Assembly: GCA_035079385.1 (NCBI GenBank)
Contig: JAVHKY010000028.1
Coordinates: forward strand, 3,968,001 to 4,032,000
DNA from: Aspidiotus rigidus
Taxonomy: Eukaryota > Arthropoda > Insecta > Hemiptera > Diaspididae
Length of the DNA stretch: 64,000 bases
Reading direction: 5' to 3'
Shown here: one piece after another, positions 43,161 to 54,458 of the stretch
Numbering within the stretch: position 1 is the first letter of the stretch
Layout: the number at the start of each line of letters is the position of its first letter
Program-made: the position numbers and the translations under genes
The notes under the pieces: generated by a model
What the model was told of the DNA's origin: nothing
The model's input: only the letters and a program-made list of their open reading frames with translations
Databases searched by the model: none

Positions 43161-43631
43161 TTAGGAAGATTCTTCTGTGAATTTTATTACACTCGATATT
43201 TTAAATTCCGGGATTAGTTCGTCTGCCAAGAGGAGCATCTTCATTAATTTATACACGTTCATCTTCTTCGATTTGAAGAAAAATATGATTACGTGGATCA
43301 AATCATGTTTCTCTGATTCAGTTAATTTTCTGGTTCGATTTTCAGGTGCACAAGACGTCTTTTGTAGATCATTAATTATATCTAACATTTTTTGACGGTC
43401 TCCGTACCGCCCATCGTCCTCGTCGTCACCTGACGATGCTTCCGATGATGATTCCTTTTCGATATCCGAATTAAATAACTGGAGGGCTTCTTCCACAATA
43501 TTGGACATAGTTTGCATTTCTATCTCGTTGTCGCGAAAGAATATCGTGATCGTCCTTCTCCAATTAGTATCATTTTTTCGGGACAAGTCCAATTTGCGTT
43601 TTTTTGCTTGAGAGGGTCCTGGTGATACCAT
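43161..43631 (-). CDS. hypothetical 156-aa protein between two inverted hammerhead-like heads
   Basis: MVSPGPSQAKKRKLDLSRK gives a basic, nuclear-localisation-like start. A helical segment (NIVEEALQLFNSDIEKE), an acidic run (SSGDDEDDGRYGD) and a lysine/leucine-rich C-terminus (MNVYKLMKMLLLADELIPEF) follow. No family recognised. It sits between the 89-bp inverted repeats at 42881 and 43718, so it may be cargo of a composite element or a host exon caught between two Penelope heads. Confidence 0.4.
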   Translation of the reverse strand: MVSPGPSQAKKRKLDLSRKNDTNWRRTITIFFRDNEIEMQTMSNIVEEALQLFNSDIEKESSSEASSGDDEDDGRYGDRQKMLDIINDLQKTSCAPENRTRKLTESEKHDLIHVIIFFFKSKKMNVYKLMKMLLLADELIPEFKISSVIKFTEESS

Positions 43632-43717
43632 CTTAATAATTTTTCTACTTCGCAGGGCTCAAATGGTGGTTCGTGAATGATGTATCGAAGGAAATGATAA
43701 CATTGTGGTACCGTAAT

Positions 43718-43806
43718 CAGTCCGAAGATGCTACCGATGGTAGCGAAACGTCACTGTACGGTAATAATAAACTATATAAGTGATAGCAAAGCCGTTTTTA
43801 TTCAAC
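43718..43806 (+). ncRNA. hammerhead-like head, plus-strand copy
   Basis: The core reads CCGAAGA (43722-43728), helix II GCTACC/GGTAGC (730-735, 739-744), GAAA (745-748), then CGTC with predicted cleavage after C43752. C749-G750 and A748-U751 make a two-pair stem III without a loop, possible only as a dimer, as reported for Penelope-type hammerheads. U4 is C here. Confidence 0.55.
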
Positions 43807-44617
43807 TCTTTGTGGTGTAACCACAAGTGCAAGTCATCATTGGGGGAGGAGTTTACGCGGTCTATGTGAAATTATCCTCTGTTTTAAGTGGAGTGGGGTG
43901 GGGGTGAAAAATCTCTATTTGACCTCACTTGGGGAATAGAAACCCACTCTTGGGAAAGCTTTTTCAAGTTTTTTCACAAGTCGAAATTAGCAAAAATTCA
44001 TCTTCAGAGCGAACTAAAAGAAATCACATCTCGCCAATATAACGATTCAAAGAAAAAACATTTGTTTTTTCTTGTGAATTTTTGGCAAAATCTTGAGTAG
44101 AAAGGGGGTGGGGAGGTCAGAAAATCTTACTTGTCCTTACGTGGGAGGAGTGGGTCACAAATAGGCAAAATCGTCCTTGCGTAATTAATGAATGGCTTCT
44201 GAAGTGAATATGGAACAACAATTGTAAATATTGAGTGATATCCATGGTTAGCTTATTTACACCATGCGCTATTAGACGAGAGTATTCCGGAAACTGTCAT
44301 CAAAAAAAAAAAAAATTTCACCAGCTAATCTCTTGGTAAACGTGTCAATTTAAGTTCAACAGGAGTGAAACAATCTCGACTAACTCCATTCCAGGGCTGT
44401 ATTTAAATCTAACATTATTGTACCGTATTTTGCGTGCGGTCACGCTAACAACATGAAAAATTCGTAGATATTGTATAGGCAGAGGGGCAATTTGGGGCAA
44501 GAAAGTCGAGTTAAGTGAGAAAGTAGACCCTTCCAGAAATCACTCGCCGTCACTAGTTCACCGGGCAAAGGGAATAGCCGGCTTTTGGGGTGAATCGGCC
44601 CTGGAGCGAAATTTCAT
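43807..44617. other. no recognised gene
   Basis: Mixed sequence with a G-rich patch near 43890-43910 and 44104-44150. No coding signal. Confidence 0.5.
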
Positions 44618-44702
44618 AATTGAAGCGCTGCGTGGAAAAGGGGCCTCCGTCTAATGTATTTCTTATGGAACGGAGGCCCCTTTTCCACGCAGCGCTTCAA
44701 TT
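44618..44702. repeat. perfect 33-bp inverted repeat with 19-bp loop
   Basis: Arm 44618-44650 begins AATTGAAGCGCTGCGTGG and ends GGGCCTCCGT; arm 44670-44702 is its exact reverse complement. It is far more GC-rich than its surroundings. It could be a foldback relic or a small-RNA precursor. Confidence 0.9.
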
Positions 44703-44826
44703 AGCATCGGGAGAATGTTTCTCAATGTAAAAAAAAATTTTTCGCTGAGTTTCAGATTTTTAGTCCCACAATATCCCGACATATGGCAAAAAATGTGTTT
44801 ATTCTTAAATAGTAGATTACTGTACA

Positions 44827-44990
44827 GTGGCGGTAAGTAAGCGGTTAATGTCGAGTGCGAAGTTGGCGGAACGAGCGCAGCGAGTGTAGCCATCGCACAA
44901 GACATTAGAGAGTTTTTGCAACGCACGATAATTCAAAACGTTAAACGTTAAACGATAAACGCTAACGTTAACGTTTTTGCGTTTAGTGGA
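44827..44990. repeat. copy related to the MITE at 1267, then AACGTT-rich repeat
   Basis: GGCGGTAAGTAAGCGGTTAA followed by GAGTGCG matches the right end of the 1267-1382 MITE (inverted). From 44936 a run of AAACGTT/AAACGATAAACGCT words follows. Confidence 0.5.
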
Positions 44991-45263
44991 GCTGGTAACG
45001 TTTATTGGACCCCTTAAATCTGGAGATTTAATGAGCCACCGCTAACCGCTATCTTGGGTATTTGAGTCGCGAAACGAACGACTGAACGAGAGTTGCATAG
45101 TTCATTTTCGGATCTTTTGAATCTTGTGATAAGAGAATTTTGGCGGTTTAATTCTTAGTACTCGGAAAGGGGACAGTGGTGATTCAGTGATTAGATTTTT
45201 CAAAGAGTAATATTTCAAATTTAGTTGATTTATTGCAGTGAATTTTTGAAAAAACGAATAGGT

Positions 45264-45482
45264 ATGAACAAACGAATTCGATTTAAACTAAACGAAGATT
45301 TGCATCTCATGAGAGATGTGGTCAGGGAAAATCCATTTGAAGACCCGAGTCGGTGGGAACAAATCCTTACAAATTTGAATGCTCTATCATCCGATCGAAA
45401 TTTTACTCTGAGATCGATTTAAGATCATCTGACACACTTACTTAAATCTTTCGCAAAAATAGATACTGGGATGAAACGCTAA
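45264..45482 (+). pseudogene. second Myb/SANT-like fragment, with premature stop
   Basis: MNKRIRFKLNEDLHLMRDVV, then NPFEDPSRWEQILTNL and NFTLRSI. A TAA stands where the homologue at 36271 has lysine, and the same frame continues DHLTHLLKSFAK. It is a broken paralogue of the 36271 domain. Confidence 0.65.
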
Positions 45483-45538
45483 TTTAGTCGGACAAAATTC
45501 AGATTCATCTTAAGAATTAATTTAATTAGTTATTTATA

Positions 45539-45806
45539 CGTATTTTTGGACGCCAAATCCGAATTTTCGCTCGAAAAATTTCCTGCCCCTCATCTAACCC
45601 CCCTGTGGCCTCAAAATTATTAAAATTCGATATTTCGGAGACATATTTCGTGTTTGGTATCCATATACATGTATTTTTGGACGCCAAGTCTGATGTTTTG
45701 GTCGAAAAATTTCCTGTCCCCCATCTAAGCCCCCTGTGGCCCCAAAATTATAAGAATTCAATATTTCTTAGACATATTTGGTATCTGATATCCATATATT
45801 TGTATT
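45539..45806. repeat. two-copy tandem repeat, about 135-bp unit
   Basis: Each unit has GTATTTTTGGACGCCAA, CGAAAAATTTCCTG, CCCCCTGTGGCC and an ATTCGATATTTC-like end. It lies just downstream of the Transib stop codon. Confidence 0.8.
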
Positions 45807-45831
45807 TTTGAATGCTGAGGAAATTACAATT

Positions 45832-48715
45832 TTATTCATCGAAATCAGAAGAGAAGGGAGAAGGCAATTCGTCAATTTCTTCCGCCTCGTTCCAACCCTC
45901 TTTCAATAATTTAGCTACACTCGCGGGCATGGGCTGCGTTTCTTTTTGACTCGATAGAAGTAGAGAAGATATAACAGGATCCGAAGTAACCAGCAACATG
46001 TTGATCAGATCTTCAGTAGTTTTCTTATGGCTGGATTTGCGCGTGTGCCTCTCTCGTATTCGTTTATAATCTTTATTACGCGCTTCTTGCGCCTCCTCTG
46101 ATAGATCTCCAATAGGTAAAAGACCATAATGTTTGATGATCTGGTCACCATGCACTAAAATTTTGTGAATCGTAGGTGGCATTCGATGACTGTATAAATT
46201 GACGAAGCGCTCAGCAGTTCCTCTTGAAAAGGCGCGAAATTTTTCAGGATCAATCTGCCGGCCACATGAGATTACAGTCAATATCACCTTGAAGTCCTTC
46301 AACAACTGTTTGTCAAATCCTATTATTTCAGCTACCTCATTGATATTATCAAAAAACCGTCTTGCTGTGTTCCCAGTATTTGACAGACCACCCTGACGAA
46401 CTACTTTATCCACTCGTAATCCTAGTCGTTTCCATAGTTGATTTTGGATATCTTTCTTTCTTTCATCCATCACTCTCCTTTCTTCATGGGTAGCTCCACG
46501 CTTTGTGGGTCGGTCATAATCAAGAGGTTTGTAGCTGACATGAAGAACTAATTCCAATATTTTGATGCGTGCATGCAAAGTTGACATGCCATACTGAAGA
46601 TGGTCCTCTCTTATTTGCCGCTGCTCCACACGTTTGAGGTCATTCATCTGAGAGGGCAAGGCCCCACAAATGTAGCACGACTGACTGGAGGTATGGGTGA
46701 GCGCATTAGCTACTTTGCCATCAATCATGGTTAAAAGTAGCTGATACTTAATTTCCACTGTTTCTTCGGCATATTGAAATATTAGTGGCTTCAAGTCAGC
46801 TATCTCATCCTGTACTTCACCAACTTCTTTCTCTGTCACTTCGGTCGTTTCTTTTACATACCTGAATCTAATCGGTCGGCAATATCTCGTAGATGACGGA
46901 CAAGGGTTCTTCCAGAAATATGTATAACTCTGGTCTGATTTTTTGGTTGCCATCAATTGAAGAGGAACTAAGGATACCAGGAAGAGATTTGCGTCTGTGA
47001 CTGAATCATCCGCTTCACTAGATTCAGGGGTTTCGCTGTTCCACACTTGACGATATTCACTGTGAGCAGAAGAACCATCGCAGCCCCATTTACAGATGAA
47101 AACAAAATCTTCATACTCATTCGAATCTGGTGTATCCACAAGCTTTAGGAGACGATTTAATGTGTGATCCAGCAATGATTGCAAGGAGACAGTAGCACCT
47201 GAAGGGAGAATAGCGAACATTAGACGCACTAAGATTGCTTGGGATTCGCTTGGCGGGAGGGGGAGGGAATTGAATTCTTTGAAAGAACCCAAAACATCAA
47301 TAATAGAATAACTTGAGTAGAGAACGGATTTTCGGTACTAAAAAAGAAAGTAGAAATCTAGCACCAAAAACAAAAAATTTGATTTTATTTGGCATTTATG
47401 AAAAAGAAAAAAACAAATCGGGTACGTTTTTTCAATTTTTTTTTTCCTTTTATTTTGAATTTGGCACTTTTTTGACAGTTGAACTTGTCTTATTTTAGGC
47501 ATTTATTCTATTTTTGGCAAAATGAAATTTCAACAAAAGACACTCCCTCAAATAGAATTTTGCGCCCGGGTTCCTACCCCCTAATTGCATATCTTATCAG
47601 CTTTTATTTTACTATTCCGGAAATAGCAAATGCCAAGGAATCCGTTCTCTAAGAGGATCTTGAGCTGCAACTTACCAATATGATCAATAGTTATCCCTTC
47701 TTCTGGGTAGCACTGCTTTTTTGCAGCTTTGATATGTTCATATGAAGGATAAATATCGGCCCCTCGTTTCTTGGCGCCTACTCTGGTCTGAATGTAAGCA
47801 TCTTTTGTCAAACGACATTTAATCATATACGCAAGAGCTTCCTCTGATGTGTAAGGCGTAACACCCGAACTAGATTCAGATTTTTTCAAAATTCGTCTGA
47901 TCTTCAAAGGACGACCCGGTGAATACTCAGTTGCATCAGCTATCAATTTTGCTGCAGAACGTTTTCCCTCTTCATTAAGACTGCATTTCGTCGCGAATGC
48001 CAATTCTTCAGTCGATACATTCTCCCTTAACTGTTCTATTTTTCTCCTCTTAGCTCGGTCACTGCAATCGGAGAATTCCTTTGAAGGCCGGCCAACACTT
48101 GTAGAAGGTGTCGAACTTGTATCATGGACCCGGGCATCTTTCTTTTTTAATGTTGGAAGAAGAAACGGGTTTGCCAACCAATCGGAATTTTGCCTTTGGA
48201 ATACTGCCAATCCGCGATTTGCTTTTTTCCATTTTGCATCCACGGTGCAGCAAAATGAGCTGACCTTAAGATAGAATAGGAATTTTGATTCAGTTCAGTT
48301 CATGTTACGGAAAGTAATTACCTATTTGATAAAAATAAATTTAGGTACTAGCCTTCGAATTATAAATCTTTAATGAAATTGCGCGAGCGCTTTTGACTCA
48401 ACAGTCATTTGCGCCATTTTATTAACGATCTATACATAAGGTCTGGGTGGTAAATTTAATTTTATCAAATAGAGGAATTTTTAAAATATCAAGTGGTGCA
48501 GTGTCAAAGAAATTCTAGTTTGATCGTCAACTAACCTTACTCCACAGATTTTTCTCAAATTCTTCATCTTCGTCTTCTTTGAGCGAGAGATCAACTAAGA
48601 TTCTATCTAGTAAATGACGTTTGAACTCGGTAGTTCCCGGTTGTAGAGGAGAGTTTGGGGTGGCCGATTTTAGCCTCAACATTTCAAAGAGATCTTCATT
48701 TGAATAATTGGGCAT
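45832..48715 (-). CDS. Transib transposase (RAG1-related), three exons
   Basis: Exons 48536-48715, 47676-48264 and 45832-47198 join in frame to 711 aa (donors GTTAGT, GTAAGT; acceptors TTAAG, TTCAG). Exon 1 starts MPNYSNEDLFEMLRLK. Exon 2 starts VSSFCCTVDAKWKKANRG and is basic. Exon 3 has the catalytic core: D in KWGCDGSSAHSEYRQ, D in LLTMIDGKVANAL, and E in LSEEAQEARNKDYKR. A zinc-binding CYICGALP motif and SNTGNTARRFFDN are also visible. These are hallmarks of Transib, the family from which RAG1 arose. No stops in the joined frame; length is normal for the family. Terminal repeats with CAC ends were not located. Confidence 0.88.
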
Positions 48716-49521
48716 TTTTCCGGGTTAAATTTCGAGCAAAAATAAATAAAACGATAATAAAACAAAACAATAATAAAACAGGAAGAAAGGACAGTCAGTA
48801 AGTTCACGCTTCAACGGCAGTCGCATAACTAATACCGGTACTTGACCGCATCGCGTAAGGTTCTAATCATCTGTAATCAACTGTGTGGCGATGTGATGCA
48901 CCTAATTTTTGCAATGCTCATTCTTAAACTCAAAATAAATAGGGCTGTGAAGAGCTTCACGCGATCCAATGCAATCTTTTTTATTTTTATTCCAATTTGT
49001 CCCACACTCCTTCGAAATACTCGCACATTCTAGTATGGTGCTACCTAAATCGCACTGTCTTCGAGTAAAAAAAAAAAAAAAAGGATACGTATGTCCAGTA
49101 CAGGTATTCAGCTGCACATCATCGAAAAAAAAAATCGGTAGACAGCGCAGCACAGCGTGGAGCAGTGTTGGGGATCTGGAGAAGTAAATTTCCCGTTTGC
49201 CAGGTTCAAATTTCCCTTTTTTTCCCATAAGTGAATAAAAAATCCCACAGTTTTCCCTTCAGCAGTGTTACCAGATACATTTTGTTAAAAAGCGCCAATT
49301 TTCATTTTAAAATCCGCCAGAATGCGCCACCACGGAGCGCCTCGAAATCCGCGTAAAATACGCCACCACATTTCAAAATCCGCGTAAAATATGCGCCGGA
49401 CCTAACTGAAACATGTTTTTTTGTCATGGTTAGCAGAATGGGTGTTCCAAATCAACTACGCAAACACTTATTTTGTTGATTGTTTCTTTTGAATGTTAAA
49501 AACACAATACCGTGGTCAAAA
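48716..49521. other. no recognised gene
   Basis: It should contain the promoter side and terminal repeat of the Transib element, but I could not find a CAC-type end that pairs with the other side. Confidence 0.45.
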
Positions 49522-49916
49522 ATGAGGACCTATCAGTAAAAAGGGCGTCCGTGAATGAAAATTCATCACAGAAAAATCAGTTTAAAGTTTCAGTTCAAAA
49601 TATCTCCGCAACAACGAGTTTAATCAAAAGAATTATGAGAATAAAAATTAAAGAGCGACTCTTCTTCTATAAGATCATTAATATGCAATAATTACATTTT
49701 GAATACATTCAGTAGGTAACAAACAAAGTAGAGATCCTTGAAAATATGACAATGGACGCCCTTTTATTGTTGAGATGGAAAAAAATCATGTGTTGGAAAA
49801 AAAAACAAATTCATAAAAGATAGTGTTCATGATGTAACTAAAACGCACAAAAATCGAGGTCTCCGCATAAAGGGCGTCCGATTGACGCACGCCCTTTTTA
49901 CAGATAGGTCCTCAAA
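49522..49916. mobile_element. MITE with about 28-bp terminal inverted repeats
   Basis: The left end reads TGAGGACCTATCAGTAAAAA then GGGCGTCCG; the right end is its reverse complement with two differences. The word AGGGCGTCC also occurs internally, inverted, near 49754. 395 bp, non-coding. The flanking bases AAATGAGG look like a target duplication, uncertain. Confidence 0.65.
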
Positions 49917-50225
49917 TGAGGGTTAGAGGTCTTGCGCAGTATCCCAGAAGTGGGTCTGCATCTATCAACGTATTTCAAACAATAATTATGTACGCGCAAA
50001 ACAAACCTGGACTTGTTCATAAAATCATGTGTTGGCTATAGGCCTATAATGAATTGAATTTTATTTTCTTTATACATATTCATGAATTTTTAGTGAGAAA
50101 TTTTGAATAGGTATCTATTCAAGTTTTTTTCATTTACCTATTAAAATAATTATACAGAATAAATGCATTTTTTCTATCCAAAAATTCGATTATTATTTAT
50201 TATATGATTATCTCAAGGAGCAACC

Positions 50226-50500
50226 ATGAGTACTCAAAATAAAATCTATGCCTCGACAGAAAGTGAAGATGTTTCAGCTATTCAAGCAGATCGCTCCTTG
50301 GTAGAAAATGTGTACAATAAACTCGAGTTGAATTGTTAAATAATACGAAATAACATCAAACAATTAAGTTTATCGACATTTTTTCCACATTTAGGAAGTT
50401 CCAACGAGGAGGAATTTGATCCGGAATATAGACATTATGGCGCACATATTCGACTGGAGCATCGACATAAACGGCGCCCAGTACCTGGAGTCTCATAAAT
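50226..50500 (+). CDS. small two-exon gene of unknown function (HYGAH family, copy 1)
   Basis: An ATG at 50226 opens MSTQNKIYASTESEDVSAI and runs to a likely donor near 50310. A second exon from about 50395 reads SSNEEEFDPEYRHYGAHIRL and ends RRPVPGVS before a stop. The splice phase is not settled by eye. The product would be about 65 aa, acidic then basic. No family recognised. Two further copies lie within 800 bp. Confidence 0.45.
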
Positions 50501-50655
50501 GCGTACGTCTGTGATTCATTTTAAAATCTTACAACCGAAATTGACGTTCAAACCTGCCGTAATATTTTTTTTATTAATTTGACAATATTGCTTGGTATAA
50601 GTATACAGAACAAAGCATTTTTTCTTTCAAAAAATTCGATTATTATTTATTAATA

Positions 50656-50709
50656 TATTAACTCAAGGAGCAACCATGAATACTGAAAATAAGAATAGCA
50701 TAACGTAGT
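50656..50709 (+). pseudogene. partial copy of the HYGAH first exon
   Basis: The leader CTCAAGGAGCAACCATGA is repeated almost exactly, followed by NTENKNSI and a stop. A direct, truncated duplicate of the 50226 start. Confidence 0.5.
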
Positions 50710-50767
50710 CATTGATTATAATTACTTTGTTACGCTAACCCTCATCACAGACTGACGCACTTATGTG

Positions 50768-50880
50768 ATTGAAGGTACTGGGCGCCATTTATATCGACGC
50801 TCCAGTCGAATATGTGCGCCATAATGTCTATATTCCGGTTCCGGATCAAATTCCTCCTCGTTGGAACTTCCTAAATGTGG
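50768..50880 (-). CDS. inverted copy of the HYGAH second exon
   Basis: The minus strand reads SSNEEEFDPEPEYRHYGAHI, then RLERRYKWRPVPSIT and a stop, differing from copy 1 by a two-residue insertion and several substitutions. The exon remains open, and the preceding acceptor (CACATTTAG) is conserved. Confidence 0.5.
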
Positions 50881-51099
50881 AAAAAATGTCGATATTACCA
50901 AACATGTTGGACAAAAAGGTTTTCCTCTATGGCATGAGCTTTCATATTTTGAGTAGGAGTGAAAATACGCATGTAACAAAATAAAATACTTCTCGAAAAT
51001 TAGGATCAAAAGGCAGTGATGTTCCACAAAATTATTTTGTTTCGGTATTTGGTTTTGTCCTTTCAAAAATGTTTCTTTCCAACAGACTGTCCTCATCAT

Positions 51100-52216
51100 T
51101 TTTGTACTGATTTTCGTTTTTGAACATTTATGCTTAGTTTTGTTTTGTTCAGGAAATGATATCTTCTAAAAAATTTTCAAGTCATCTCCTAAAAAATTTT
51201 CGTTTTTGTTTCGTTTTTTCAAAATCACAAATATTAAAATTGAAACGGCAACTATTGATGAAATTTGATATTTTTCCACAACGTTTGAATTACATGATGG
51301 CTTTAATCAAGTTTCCAGAAAAGTTCATGTCTTTATAACATTCTATTCTTTGTTTTCGATAATATTCCTTCTATTTTCCGTTCATTCCGTTATAATTTCG
51401 ATCGTTTCGGTATTTCAGCTGAAAAAATTTTGTTATTTTCGTTTTTGTACAATATCACTGATTCATCAAAACAAGTCAAGAAACTTATATTTCTAGCTGA
51501 AACAGTAAAAGAAATTTTAGGAACGATTCGGATTTAAGAGAGAAACAATCACAAATCAGCGAGTCGACAATTAGTGGAAGTATTACGAATGAATTAATGA
51601 AAGAGAGACTTTTTTTAAATATGAATACGTGAACGAGAGTTTTAAAACAATTTTAGCAAGAATACAATGATCACGACCAGTTTATTGGACAATGAGATCG
51701 ACCATCATCAGAAGGAATACTGCTTTTACAAGAACTGACTAAATTCATGAGTAATTATTTTGAACGTAGTATATAATAAACGAATTTAAATATATTCAGA
51801 CGTTAAATCATTTAGCCCTTTTTCCATTGTTTCTCGTTCAAAGTTTTTCAAAAATGTCTTTTTCTTGTCAGATAATTTTTTCGGGTTCAACCAAAAATAC
51901 AAGTTTCTTGACTTGTTTTGATTTTAATTTTCGAGGAAAAGTGTTTTATTTTGTTACGTGCGTATTTTCACGCCTACCTCCCCTCTCCACCCAAAAAAAG
52001 TTGGACTTTTTAATTAATACCAGGGCTCGCAAACAAAACAAAAACAAAATAACATTTTATAGAAATTGAATTTCAAGTTTACAAAAAAAAATAAAATGGA
52101 AAAAATCTTCTTCATTTTATTGTCTCCTGGGAAAACAAAGAAAAAAAAACCAAACTGAAAAAATTTATTTTTGTGAATGGCATTTTCCATGTATCAAACT
52201 AAAAACTGAATTTTAC
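51100..52216. other. no recognised gene
   Basis: T/A-rich sequence with long homopolymer runs. Open frames are phenylalanine/lysine-rich and not credible. Confidence 0.5.
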
Positions 52217-54013
52217 CTAAAAAAAGAAAAGAAAAAGGAAAACATTTATTTTACAACCAAACAAAAAAAAGTAAACGAAAAAACGTGTTTTTTTGTTTTT
52301 CTCTTTGCTTGCCCTTAATACTGACGCCTCAAAAATACTAACCGTGGTGAAACACATGAATTCAATAAATTGCAACATTGGTAGTGCCTGTACCATTTTT
52401 TCGAATTGGGAGCGAGTGATTAGAATCGACGTCAACTGCACTTTTTTCAGCCGCTTCATGCCACTCACCCACAGAGTGACGGCATCCGACAGCTCGTCAC
52501 TTCTGTGGGTGAAGTCGCACACCGGGGATCCAGCTGTTTCGAGTTCAATCGCTGTCAAACTTGGAGCACTAATCTCCAAGATCTCCCGGTGTGCGGCAAA
52601 TTTGTCATCTTCCTTCAACCAATTGAGAAAACACGTGAATTTTCGTAGCTCTACATTCATTGACAGAGGAGAAATAGAATGGTAAGTAATTTACAGGATC
52701 TACTGCTTGGGAGGAAATGTTATTGACTAAACATCGTACTGCACTTACTAAGCAGTTCAGCTTGTCCACTGCTTGCAATGTAACAAGACGTGGCCTCGGT
52801 TTGTGAAATCACCAATTTTAAAGACTGCAATTCTTTCTGAAAGAAAAACCAGTTGATTGAGATCCAACAATCTAAATTTCTAATACTGTACAGGGATATA
52901 CAGATATCTTATTTACCTGGGTTTGTAATATACATTTGACCGTTTTAAAATTAATTCGACGCATTGGCGTTGGTAGCGTTACAGTCATTGTCAAGTGTCG
53001 TAAAGATGAAGTACACTGAAATAACAGATTCCTTAAATCGAATTCTTTTACTGTTTTCCAGTTTTCTGCAAAAGTACCGACAGCACCTAATGAAGTAAGA
53101 TTTGACAGATGAGGAAGAACGTCGAACTTAGTTGGTCTATTTTTGTAGCTAATGAGAGGCAAATGATGGCTCTCAATTTCGGGATGACGAAGAGTAAGGA
53201 GATGAAAGAAGGCTGTCACGTCTTCACCAGTGAAGACTATGAAGAAAGTTTCTGGTAAGGGAATCGAAAATATACCGCTCATATAGCGCACGTCGTACCG
53301 AACATGCAGGTGTCGATATTTCCCATACTTGAGGACCGTGAAAAGAATATCTTTTGCCACTTTTTCAGCACTTGCCATGTCGTGCTCATTCTTTACCATG
53401 ATCGTGTGGTCAATTTTGAACTCTACCATGTTTACCGCACGTTCTACAAAAATGCGAATGGAATCCAAATCGAAAACACAATCGAGCACTATCACATGCT
53501 CCAATTTTTCAACTACCCTCAAACGATTCAGGATTTTCAAATCAATTTCCACCAGCCGAACATTCAACATTTTGCGTCGCAAACCTTTCTCTGCGACAAG
53601 GTTCAAATTGTTTGGTTCTATGACGTACGACTGATTCTTTCTGAAACATTGACATTCTGATATATCCCAAAAACGCTGGCAGACTTCCCTCATTTTTTTC
53701 TTCTCGGTACCCAACATTTCGAAGATTAGAATTATCACCTGTAAGTTGATCGATCTGAGTGAGTATGTGATGTGGGTGCAGGCTAAAACCAAACATGACG
53801 AACTAAAGAACGAGGCAAAAACGCCATTGATTTTTCCATTGGAACGAACGGAAACGGAAATCCGTTCGTTCTCTTATAAGACCTGTGTTGAAGACCGTTC
53901 TCAGTTCGTCATCTATGGCTAAAAGGTGGCCGTGAACAATTCAAGTATCAATAATAAGAATTACACATTACCTCCTGTGGAAGTAAGTCGAATGATGAGC
54001 AGGCATCTTCCAT
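52217..54013 (-). CDS. F-box / leucine-rich-repeat protein, four exons
   Basis: Exons 53972-54013, 52917-53738, 52749-52835 and 52217-52648, all phase 0 (donors GTAATG, GTAAAT, GTAAGT; acceptors ACAG, TCAG, AGAG). Joining exon 1 (MEDACSSFDLLPQE) to exon 2 (VIILIFEMLG, then VCQRFWDI) gives a textbook F-box: LP-x-E-x-x-x-x-IF followed by V-C-x-x-W/F. The rest shows irregular LRR-like strands (KILNRLRVVEKLEHVIVLDC; RPRLVTLQAVDKLNCL; LKKVQLTSILI). Such proteins are substrate receptors of SCF ubiquitin ligases. About 460 aa; the phenylalanine-rich C-terminal tail after 52330 is doubtful and the true end may use another splice. Confidence 0.78.
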
Positions 54014-54458
54014 CCTGACAATTACTGACCTTCGTACTTGGTTGTCAAACTAAAATTCGAAATCTTTTATTACGACTGCAGTTTGGCTCAAATTGAATAG
54101 CTATTGAAGTCGGTGGTACATCCAGCCTCGTTATTGCAGTTGCAGAGCCTAGAGGTTTTCGCGCTATTCCAGTTTCTCGGGATTCGGATTTCGGGAAGTC
54201 ACCGTTGTCGCTTGCATACCCTGACGAATCCACCCACCACTGGACCGAACCAAACACAATAATATTATTGAAACGACAATTTTATAAATCATGGAAACTG
54301 GTATTATTGCTTACATTGCGTAGTGCTCGTCACGTTGATCATGCTTGTAATGCTTCCGCTACTCCAAACTGCAGCCCCCCTCGGTCAGCGAAAGTAAATT
54401 CTTCTTATCAGTAATCGATTCTCAGTCTCAGTCAATTCAGTACTTATAATTTCAATTC
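54014..54458. promoter_or_regulatory. shared intergenic region between divergent genes
   Basis: 445 bp separates the start codons of the F-box gene (minus) and the MUS81-N gene (plus). No TATA box or other motif is clear. The arrangement suggests a bidirectional promoter. Confidence 0.4.

Noticed and set aside
47198..47292. In-frame extension upstream of the third Transib exon
   Set aside because: It reads through the intron; the acceptor CAG before 47198 restores the family motif ATVSLQSLLDHT in the right phase.
45420..49200. Transib terminal inverted repeats
   Set aside because: I searched for paired CAC-type ends (CACWRTG and variants) on both sides of the gene and found none convincing.
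54045..54257. 70-codon minus-strand frame in the F-box/MUS81-N intergenic region
   Set aside because: No splice link to the F-box gene and no motif.
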